In this document: positions 41,877 through 49,082 of the stretch, one piece after another
Layout: each line of letters starts with the position of its first letter
Numbering within the stretch: the first letter of the stretch is position 1
NCBI RefSeq assembly: GCF_017115105.1
Contig: NZ_JABXKH010000157.1
Coordinates: forward strand, 23,613 to 87,612
DNA: 64,000 nt
Direction: 5' to 3'
From: Nostoc sp. NMS2
GTDB lineage: Bacteria; Cyanobacteriota; Cyanobacteriia; Cyanobacteriales; Nostocaceae
Notes under the pieces: generated by a model
What the model was told of the DNA's origin: nothing
The model's database searches: none
The model's input: only the letters and a program-made list of their open reading frames with translations
Translations under genes and position numbers: made by a program

Positions 41877-42227
41877 TTATTGCAATACCAACTTCACATT
41901 GGCGTTTTGCAGACCGCGCTGTTTTACTTCAGCCAAAGTTTTGTTAACAGCATACTTTTGGTTGATTGAGTTGATCAACTCGGTTTGGTTGTGCTTCTTA
42001 GCAACTCCCCACAAGTCAGCGATTAGGTCAAAAGAACCATCGCTGTTGCGAGACCAGCCGAGGTCATATTCGCCATCCAACATAGCAACGATGTCAGAAC
42101 GGACACGCTGACCGTTATAACCACGGACATCAGCTTCAGTCTTTACGCTGATACCGAGGTCGCGCAAAGAAGCTTTGAGGATTTCGGCATCGGTGATTTT
42201 GGTACGCAGGGTGCTAAAGTGAGACAT
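41877..42227 (-). CDS. ycf35: Ycf35 (DUF1257) protein
   Basis: The 116-residue protein begins MSHFSTLRTKITDAEIL and shows the DUF1257 pattern through DLIADLWGVAKKHNQTEL and the end GLQNANVKLVLQ. It is conserved in cyanobacteria and red-algal plastids with no established function. I set the start at 42227, where GGAGGAAA lies nine bases upstream; a longer frame from 42266 would add 13 unconserved residues. It follows ycf46 on the same strand after 141 bp that contain hairpins. The pairing ycf46-ycf35 is conserved in plastid-lineage genomes and suggests a common process. Confidence 0.93.
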   Translation of the reverse strand: MSHFSTLRTKITDAEILKASLRDLGISVKTEADVRGYNGQRVRSDIVAMLDGEYDLGWSRNSDGSFDLIADLWGVAKKHNQTELINSINQKYAVNKTLAEVKQRGLQNANVKLVLQ

Positions 42228-42368
42228 TTGGGTTTCCTCCAATGAGAAGATTGAGAAAAACGACAACGGTTTGTTTTGGGCGAAGCCGCGCTTAACAGGA
42301 TGCGGCTTTTCTTATAACTGCTAGCATTTTCAGCTAGCCTTTCCCCCTGGGATGGCAGAGGAAAGCTT
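42228..42368 (-). other. Structured spacer between ycf46 and ycf35
   Basis: The transcribed spacer has a stem GCTAGC-tgaaaat-GCTAGC (about 42320-42340) and a stem AAGCCGC/GCGGCTT (42283-42308), then the strong ycf35 ribosome binding site. It may be an RNA processing or attenuation site, since ycf35 is likely in the same transcript. Confidence 0.4.
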
Positions 42369-43880
42369 TTAAAACTCCATTCGCTGATATTCAGCTACGG
42401 AGGATGCTGCGGGGCGGGCGCGCTGTCTGGCCCAATCTCTCAGAGCCGTTACTTGTTCTTGCATCGTTCGAGACAGCGGCAATGTTGCCTTCAGTGCAGC
42501 AATAATATCTAGTTGGGTGAACTCCCGATCTTGGGCAAAAGCTTCATACATTGCCGCAACGATCGCTTGCTCAACTTCTGCCCCAGAAAATCCGTCAGAC
42601 ATCTTGGCTAGTTGCTCAAGATCGAATCGAGAGATGTCTTCACGGCGCTTGGTCAGATGAATGTTGAAAATCTGCTGCCGTTCTTCTGGTGTTGGCAGAT
42701 CCACAAAGAAAATTTCATCAAAGCGTCCTTTCCTCAAGAACTCGCCAGGTAAGCGTTCTACTCTGTTGGCAGTTGCCATCACGAACACTGGTGATTTCTT
42801 ATCTTGCATCCATGTGAGGAAAGAGCCAAAAATTCTACTTGAAGTCCCCCCATCAGAATCAGAGGAACCTCCACTACCAGCAAAGGATTTATCCAATTCA
42901 TCGATAAACAAAATCGCTGGGGAAATAGATTCTGCTGTTTTCAGGGCGTTCCGCAAGTTTGCTTCACTTCGTCCCACCATTGAGCCGTCGTAGACTCGCC
43001 CCATATCCAGCCGCAACAGTGGTAAACCCCACAGCCGGGAGGTAGTTTTGGCTATTAATGACTTACCACAACCGGGAACCCCTAGAATTAACATCCCCTT
43101 TGGTTGAGGCAAACCATACTCTCTCGCTCTTTCTGTGAAAGCATTAGAGCGTTGCTTGAGCCATCTTTTTAACTCTTCTAAGCCACCTACAGCATCAATG
43201 GTTTCATCTTCTTCAATGTATTCTAAGATGCCATTGCGCCGAATTAGTTGCTTTTTCTCAGATAAAACGATATCTACTTCATCTTCCGTCAAACGCCCTG
43301 TAGTCACCTGCGCCTTTCGGTAGACTTTCTCAGCTTCATCTTTAGTTAGACCCAAAGCTGCTCTGAGAAGCTTTTCTCTAGCCTCTGTTGTCAACCGCCG
43401 ACCACGATTTTGGTCTACGTGCTGAGTTAGTACTTTATTCAACTCTGCCATATCTGGCAGCGTAAAGTCGATAACAACAACTTCTTTTTCCAACTCTATA
43501 GGTACTTGTTGCATCGGGGACATCAAAATGATGTTCTTTTGCGTACCTTTAAAGCTAGCGATCGCATCACGTAACGATCTGTTTGTTGCAGGCGCATCTA
43601 TAAAGGGGTGTAAATCTTTAAGAATAAATATACTTGGTTCTTTCTGGCGAATTATCCACTCAATGGCCGCCTCTGGAGACACGGTATTATGTTGGGTGAC
43701 ATTTCGGGGTTGACCATATTCCACAATCCCGTGTGTTACTGTCCAAACAAATACTCGGCGTTGGGGCTTTAACAACTGAGCGATCGTGGAAACTGCTTGC
43801 TCGGCCCGCTCTTCCTCGGAGGTCACAAGGTAGATTAAAGGGTATTGAGCTTGAATTAGGATATTGAGCTCTTCTTTCAT
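42369..43880 (-). CDS. ycf46: Ycf46-type AAA+ ATPase
   Basis: The 503-residue protein starts MKEELNILIQAQYPLIYLVT. A non-AAA N-terminal domain (about 1-230) precedes an AAA+ module with Walker A GVPGCGKSLIAK (about 266-275), Walker B AILFIDELDKSF, sensor MATANRVERLPGEFLRKGRF with the arginine finger region, and FSGAEVEQAI. Ycf46 is conserved from cyanobacteria to red-algal plastids and has been linked to photosynthetic regulation; the substrate is not known. I set the start at 43880, because the 21 residues added by the longer frame (to 43943) are unconserved. It is preceded 97 bp upstream by a small RHH protein gene and followed by ycf35. Confidence 0.93.
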   Translation of the reverse strand: MKEELNILIQAQYPLIYLVTSEEERAEQAVSTIAQLLKPQRRVFVWTVTHGIVEYGQPRNVTQHNTVSPEAAIEWIIRQKEPSIFILKDLHPFIDAPATNRSLRDAIASFKGTQKNIILMSPMQQVPIELEKEVVVIDFTLPDMAELNKVLTQHVDQNRGRRLTTEAREKLLRAALGLTKDEAEKVYRKAQVTTGRLTEDEVDIVLSEKKQLIRRNGILEYIEEDETIDAVGGLEELKRWLKQRSNAFTERAREYGLPQPKGMLILGVPGCGKSLIAKTTSRLWGLPLLRLDMGRVYDGSMVGRSEANLRNALKTAESISPAILFIDELDKSFAGSGGSSDSDGGTSSRIFGSFLTWMQDKKSPVFVMATANRVERLPGEFLRKGRFDEIFFVDLPTPEERQQIFNIHLTKRREDISRFDLEQLAKMSDGFSGAEVEQAIVAAMYEAFAQDREFTQLDIIAALKATLPLSRTMQEQVTALRDWARQRARPAASSVAEYQRMEF

Positions 43881-43976
43881 ACTTCGACCCACTTGAGACC
43901 TTATAGAGACAGTAGAGACATTGCTTCTGGTAAAGACAACCAAATTATGAATGAATAATCCATAATTCCTATCTAT

Positions 43977-44330
43977 CTAGCAAGGAACTAACTCTTCCTC
44001 ACCCTTGGGGTTGGTTTCATCTTCATCCATTTCATCGATAGAAAGATGCTCTTGACCAACTATTCCTGGTTGATTGCCCAAAGTAACCAGTTCCCCATCA
44101 CGTAAGACTAATGAGCTATCACAAGTTGGGCATGAATAAACTCTATGAGTTCGCCCAAAAGAAGAATCTTCTAACTCGTCAACCAATTCTTGATGAGACA
44201 GATAAAAACCAAGAGCGCGTTCGGCAAGTTCTGACATTGGCTCGGAATCAATTGCTGAACGAATCTTCAGTTTTCTGTGCAACTCTGGCGATAAATACAA
44301 AGTGACCTTTTGCTTAGTTTGCGTTTGCAT
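43977..44330 (-). CDS. Ribbon-helix-helix protein with a CxxC motif
   Basis: The 117 residues begin with an RHH DNA-binding motif: KVTLYLSPELHRKLKIRSAI, then SEPMSELAERALGFYL. A small zinc-ribbon-like piece YSCPTCDSSLVLRDG (about 65-79) follows, with one CxxC pair and a lone terminal cysteine, and an acidic tail (IDEMDEDETNPKGEEE). I believe similar proteins occur before ycf46 in other filamentous cyanobacteria, but cannot check. It is likely the first gene of the run to ycf35 and could regulate it. No direct function is known. Confidence 0.75.
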   Translation of the reverse strand: MQTQTKQKVTLYLSPELHRKLKIRSAIDSEPMSELAERALGFYLSHQELVDELEDSSFGRTHRVYSCPTCDSSLVLRDGELVTLGNQPGIVGQEHLSIDEMDEDETNPKGEEELVPC

Positions 44331-44552
44331 ATAACTCTTTAACGGTCTTACCCGGGTATGTATATCAACTTATCGGTTCTTCTATTGGTTGTCAAGACAG
44401 CAAAACGTTTTAACGCCACTTTTGTTACATTTATTTACAGTTGGGGCTGAAATGCTGTTTGTTGAGTGATAAATAGCTGGCTTTTAGGCACTCAAAACCT
44501 GAAACCTTGATGGAAATTAGCGATCGCTAATTTAATGATTGCCTAACTTGGC

Positions 44553-45344
44553 TTACTTTTTAACTATTTGGAGCGTAAGCGGATTAAAGTTGAACACCTT
44601 TCCAGTTGTAAACAACTGATATCCACAGGAGATGCCAGCGAATGACACCAGCATAGAAAAAAGGGACACCGAGCCGATTACAACACCACTGGCGATGAAT
44701 AGAGCAATTCCGATGCCAATCAATACCCATCCCAGTTTACGATTATCGCGTCCACCCCAATTTAGAGCTACTACACCTCCCATACACAGCAAAATTCCAG
44801 GTGTGCTGCGTAAGTAAACGCTCACATAAATGCTTGTACTTAAAAATGTAATGCCTGCTAGGATTAGCCCTAAGCCAATAAGCTTGCTAGCAAGGATGAC
44901 TCGATCTTCCTCTTCTTGACTGGTGTTAGGTACTGTAATTTTTGTTGGCGCGGAGTTTGGTGTAGGATTTTTTGTGGCAGATGCAGAGTGTTGCTGCACC
45001 CTAAACATAAAAGTTATTTTGTCTCCCTGCCCAAGTGAAACTCTGTCTCCTGGATGCAGTGGAAAAAAAACTTGAGGTTGAAGTTTTGCACCGTTAATGT
45101 ATGTACCATTAGAACTGCCCAAATCGGTAATATGGTATTCGTCCTTATTCACCCAAATTTTGGCGTGGATGCGAGATGCCACATCCGAATCTGGTAAGCC
45201 AGAAATATCAATATCTGGTGGTTTTTGGTCGTTTGGCTTACCAATGGAAATTACAGAAAGATTTGGTGGAAATTGCAAAGATGTGTTGGTTTGGAAGTGA
45301 AAAAGCTCCAAAGTTAGCTCGGCTGTGTGAGATACACTGTACAT
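44553..45344 (-). CDS. FHA-domain membrane protein
   Basis: The N-terminal about 120 residues form a forkhead-associated (phosphothreonine-binding) domain: VISIGKPND, SRIHAKIWV, DLGSSNGTYINGAKL and LHPGDRVSLGQGDKI. A proline/threonine linker and about four membrane helices follow (ASKLIGLGLILAGITFL to FAGISCGYQLF). It would recruit phosphorylated partners to the membrane. The usual FHA residues (G, S-R-x-H, S-S-N-G) are all present. It is monocistronic as far as I can see and divergent from the PsbP-like gene. Partners are unknown; no Ser/Thr kinase is nearby. Confidence 0.92.
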   Translation of the reverse strand: MYSVSHTAELTLELFHFQTNTSLQFPPNLSVISIGKPNDQKPPDIDISGLPDSDVASRIHAKIWVNKDEYHITDLGSSNGTYINGAKLQPQVFFPLHPGDRVSLGQGDKITFMFRVQQHSASATKNPTPNSAPTKITVPNTSQEEEDRVILASKLIGLGLILAGITFLSTSIYVSVYLRSTPGILLCMGGVVALNWGGRDNRKLGWVLIGIGIALFIASGVVIGSVSLFSMLVSFAGISCGYQLFTTGKVFNFNPLTLQIVKK

Positions 45345-45519
45345 AAAAATGTGTGATAAAGCACTCTTTATAAGCTTCTCTACTGAAGAGTCAAAAGAGA
45401 ATGGTAAATATCCTGAAAGAATATTTAATTTTTAATGAGCGCTCTTTCAGTGCAAGGTATTGATCTGAGTTTCTGGTATTTCTATAAAATCAGTGACTTT
45501 GGCAAAATGTGTAATGTAA

Positions 45520-46050
45520 ATGGCTACTGCTAATAAAATCTATAGTTTGGGGCGAAGAATTTATCGGTTTGCCAGAAGCATTAGCGGGGTTATTGCCCTG
45601 TTAGTAATTCTTTGGGGTTGTACTGCAAATGATTTTAACGCTGGAGCGATCGCATGGAAAACTTATAGCAACTCCCGTTATGGCTTTGAATTTCCATATC
45701 CGAGTAACTGGACTTCTTCAGCAGGCCCAGCAAATGGTGATGGAATTGCGTTTATTTCACCCCAAAACAAAACGGTGGAAATTCGCGGGTGGGCAAGTCA
45801 GCAGCTACTGGATTCGATTGTTACAGAGCAAGAGCCAGTGAAAAAGCTCAAACCCAACTTTCAAACCGCCCAAGGAGTATCTGGGGTGCTAGTTGTAGAA
45901 GTTGATCGAGGAATAGGTTCTATGACACTGACACTAACTCAGGATCAAGTAAAATACTGTTGGCAGGGACGAAGCAAGAGCCAAGAATTTCAAGATTACT
46001 ATCGTTTGTTTTATTACATTGCCCAGCAGTATCGAATTTCAAAGTCTTGA
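45520..46050 (+). CDS. PsbP-like lipoprotein
   Basis: The 176 residues start with a basic n-region, a hydrophobic helix (ISGVIALLVILWGC) and a lipobox-like cysteine in ILWGCTAND (C34). The remaining domain begins WKTYSNSRYGFEFPYPSNW, the usual opening of PsbP-like and DUF1795-type domains (FxxPxxW), with a later segment on strand-rich folds. PsbP proteins associate with photosystem II, but many cyanobacterial relatives do not. It is 133 bp upstream of the CPBP protease on the same strand. I would call it PsbP-like only; role unknown. Confidence 0.7.
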   Translation: MATANKIYSLGRRIYRFARSISGVIALLVILWGCTANDFNAGAIAWKTYSNSRYGFEFPYPSNWTSSAGPANGDGIAFISPQNKTVEIRGWASQQLLDSIVTEQEPVKKLKPNFQTAQGVSGVLVVEVDRGIGSMTLTLTQDQVKYCWQGRSKSQEFQDYYRLFYYIAQQYRISKS

Positions 46051-46183
46051 GTTAGGACTGGGGTTTTTTGACCGATGCGAAACTCAAAACCTTTATATTC
46101 ATGATATTTATCCACCTCTGACTTTTTCTTGCGATAATTCCCAAGGGGGACGCGCTCTCCACTGGTTAGTCAAAGGGGGATAG

Positions 46184-47758
46184 ATGACATTCAAGCGGTT
46201 GGTTTTAATTTTTGTGCTAACGCCGATAGCAGTTCTGTTGGCAGTTTCGGCTTTATTCGGTAGTTGGCAAGAACCCCAGTTCCAAAGTCGCCTGGAACTG
46301 TACCAAACCAATATTGCTTTGCAGGCCCAAGCTTGGCAATCAGAAGATAGCAGTAATGACAATCTTCAGGGGATTCGGGAAGCGATACTTGGTGAGCAAC
46401 CCCTAGAAAGCGCCACAAATCAATATCAGGAGGCGCGTCAGTCAGTTCAAGCGAATTTGGACAAAGTTAACAATAAACTTGCACAATTAGGCTCTCAATC
46501 TGAAATAACTCCCACACCTCCTAAACCTCTACCGGAAGTTCCTCCGACTACTAAAACCTCTAAACAGGGAAAGCAACAGTTACAGCAATCCCTTAAGCAA
46601 TTACAAAAATTACTGGCTGAATTAGACCTGCGCCTGGGAATTTTACAAGCACAGCAAGGACAGACGGATACAGCCCTGAAAACTTGGAGCGAATTACAAC
46701 AACGCTCAGATATCAATCCAGAGTTTGGGGAAACTGCCGTTGTATTAAGTGGACTGTGGAGCAATCCTCCCCGTCTGCTCCAAAATGCTCAAGAACGGAT
46801 TCAGAAGAATTTAGAAGGTTGGTTTCGCTCTACTGCTTTGGTTCAGCTATACCAACTCCAACAACGACAAGACGCTTTATTAGCAGTAAAAGCTGCACAA
46901 AAAGAAACTGCTGCTCAAGCAGTGTTGAAATTAGGGGTTATTGGCACTATTCCTACCTTGGCGGCTTTAATTGGTCTAATATTGCTGATTTTATTATTTG
47001 CTCAACGCTTGTTGAAAGGAAAAGCCTCGTTGCTAGCTCAAAATGCTGATATTCCTTGGTCAACGCCTTGGGATGGTGAAACTGTTTTGCAGGTTTTTAT
47101 TGTCGGCTTTTTCTTTATGGGGCAAATTTTTGTGCCCTTGGTGATATCGGTGCTACCCATCCCGCGTCCTATTGTTGATGTGCGACTTCAGGCGTTTTCT
47201 GTTTTGGTTAGTTACCTATTGGTAGCATTTGGTGCGCTGTTAGTGCTGTATTTTTCTCTCAAGCCGTTTTTTCCTTTACCGGAATTTTGGTTTCGCTTCC
47301 GTTTTCAAGATAACTGGTTTCTGTGGGGACTGGGGGGCTATTGTACGGCTTTACCTATAGTTGTGATGGTATCTTTAATCAATCAACAGTTATGGCAAGG
47401 ACAGGGTGGTAGTAACCCCCTGCTGCAACTAGCCCTAGAAAGCCAAAATGGGGTAGCACTTGGTATATTTTTCTTTACAGCAGCGATCGCAGCCCCATTT
47501 TTTGAAGAAATTCTGTTTCGCGGCTTTTTGTTACCTTCTCTAACTCGTTACTTACCCGTGTGGGGCTCGATTCTGATCAGTAGTTTGTTGTTTGCGATCG
47601 CTCACCTCAGCTTGTCGGAAATTCTTCCCCTGACTGCATTGGGGATCGTTTTAGGGGTAGTTTACACGCGATCGCGCAACCTCCTTGCTCCTATGCTCCT
47701 CCACAGCCTTTGGAATAGTGGTACATTATTAAGTCTATTTGTTTTAGGTAGCAATTAA
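46184..47758 (+). CDS. CPBP family intramembrane metalloprotease
   Basis: The 524-residue protein has an N-terminal helix, a long soluble domain (about 50-240) rich in Gln with coiled-coil character, and a C-terminal bundle of about eight helices. The CPBP (Rce1/Abi) motifs are visible: EEILFRGFLLPSL (about 440), a conserved histidine in FAIAHLSLSE (about 470) and LLHSLWNSG (about 506). These form the glutamate-histidine site of the intramembrane protease. Plant relatives (e.g. SCO4/BCM) act in plastids. It is 133 bp after the PsbP-like gene. The substrate is unknown. Confidence 0.9.
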   Translation: MTFKRLVLIFVLTPIAVLLAVSALFGSWQEPQFQSRLELYQTNIALQAQAWQSEDSSNDNLQGIREAILGEQPLESATNQYQEARQSVQANLDKVNNKLAQLGSQSEITPTPPKPLPEVPPTTKTSKQGKQQLQQSLKQLQKLLAELDLRLGILQAQQGQTDTALKTWSELQQRSDINPEFGETAVVLSGLWSNPPRLLQNAQERIQKNLEGWFRSTALVQLYQLQQRQDALLAVKAAQKETAAQAVLKLGVIGTIPTLAALIGLILLILLFAQRLLKGKASLLAQNADIPWSTPWDGETVLQVFIVGFFFMGQIFVPLVISVLPIPRPIVDVRLQAFSVLVSYLLVAFGALLVLYFSLKPFFPLPEFWFRFRFQDNWFLWGLGGYCTALPIVVMVSLINQQLWQGQGGSNPLLQLALESQNGVALGIFFFTAAIAAPFFEEILFRGFLLPSLTRYLPVWGSILISSLLFAIAHLSLSEILPLTALGIVLGVVYTRSRNLLAPMLLHSLWNSGTLLSLFVLGSN

Positions 47759-48401
47759 TGCTTGAAACTACGGTTGCCAAAAATGCAAATATCTGATTTT
47801 ATCTGCTTATGTAAGAACAATTTACTGGTTATAATTGGTTATAAGCATAAATACTAGCTGAAAAGCCAATTCAGATAATGCTGTTAACATAGACAACAAA
47901 CTATCTAGTTAAGCATTTATTCTTATCCGGGTGATTTTAGCCAATAACTGATCTTGTAATTGGTGCAATGGCGTTTCACGACCACTGGAAGCGATGTCTA
48001 CGAAGGTCACTGAGCGAAGTCGAAGTGCGGGCTACGCCTACGTCAAAAAAACCCGGAAATAATACTGATGAACTTGTAAAAAGTGGTATAGCAGTTTTTG
48101 GTGATTATTGAGATTTATTCTTCTCAATATCAATGTCTTACTTGAAAATCTGCAAAACTTCTGCACCAGGGTTTGCAGTCATCCAATCCACCAAAATTTA
48201 TTAAGGAGCGCCAGATTTTCAAGCTATGCCGCAAGACATTTTAGCGTCTCCTCTAGAATAGAAGCACGCTGATTTTAGTCATTTTGGGGCTTACTTGTAC
48301 TGAAGAAATTAAAAATCTATTTATTAAGCAAGTAAATGTATTTGCTTTGATTACAATAAAGACTTTATTTTTATATCTCACTTATCAAGGAGCAGCATTA
48401 T
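47759..48401. other. 643-bp intergenic region with a dispersed repeat
   Basis: A repeat of the cgaagtgcgggctacgcctacg / gcgatgtctacg type lies at about 47990-48045. No gene is seen, and a 67-codon frame at 48284-48487 overlaps the TM2 gene in another frame. Confidence 0.5.
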
Positions 48402-48677
48402 ATGTCAAATCTCAACCCCAGTCACCCTACCAAACAACTTCTAGCTGGTTACTGTGGCATTATTCTTGGAGGATTTGGGGTTCATAAATTTATTCTAGGA
48501 TACGCTCCAGAAGGCTTTATCATGTTGGTGGTTTCTGTAGTTGCGGGTTCTTTCACCTACGGCATTGCCTTGTTAATTATGCAACTTGTAGGTTTAATTG
48601 AAGGCATGATCTATTTGAATAAGTCCCCTGAAGAATTTGTAAATACCTACTTTGTGAATAAGCAGGGCTGGTTCTAG
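48402..48677 (+). CDS. TM2 domain protein
   Basis: The 91 residues carry the TM2 domain: two helices joined by a short turn, with the motif YCGIILGGFGVHKFILGYAPEG (the G-hKFYLG-type turn) and a second helix LLIMQLVGLIEGMIYL. TM2 proteins are small membrane proteins of unknown general function. AAGGAG at 48387-48392 supports the ATG at 48402. It is followed by a short frame for another small membrane protein. Confidence 0.9.
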   Translation: MSNLNPSHPTKQLLAGYCGIILGGFGVHKFILGYAPEGFIMLVVSVVAGSFTYGIALLIMQLVGLIEGMIYLNKSPEEFVNTYFVNKQGWF

Positions 48678-48767
48678 TACAAGAAGGCAGTTATTGCTGG
48701 AGTCAGAAGGTAACACACGCTTCAAAGGGCTTTTGAGATCCCCCCTTTTGAATTTATTTTTATTGGT

Positions 48768-48947
48768 ATGCTCATTTTCAAACCTAAACAGCTTAACTGG
48801 GCAATGTTCTTCTTGTTGGGCATAGGGTATTTCAGCGTTATGTCTCATTTGGAAATCAACTATTTCTTAAAAAGCCTGATTGTAATCATGCCAATGCAAG
48901 TGGTAGCAATTATCTATGTGACTTATTTACGCTGGAGTCGTCAGTGA
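48768..48947 (+). CDS. Very small putative membrane protein (59 aa)
   Basis: From ATG at 48768 the frame reads MLIFKPKQLNWAMFFLLGIG then YFSVMSHLEINYFLKSLIVI and ends VTYLRWSRQ. It has two hydrophobic segments separated by SHLEIN, with a basic start and end, a good topology for a two-helix membrane protein. I recognise no family. There is no strong ribosome binding site, so it is a candidate only. It lies 90 bp after the TM2 gene. Confidence 0.45.
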   Translation: MLIFKPKQLNWAMFFLLGIGYFSVMSHLEINYFLKSLIVIMPMQVVAIIYVTYLRWSRQ

Positions 48948-49082
48948 CCCTTAGCGAAGTATGATAAATTAAGAAATTTGATAGGGTTGACATACAGTCG
49001 TAGTTCCATATTTAGCCTACGCTCAAATTAGAGACGCTTTTAGTCAGGCGTTGAATTTCTGTAGCGAATCTAAACACTTGCC

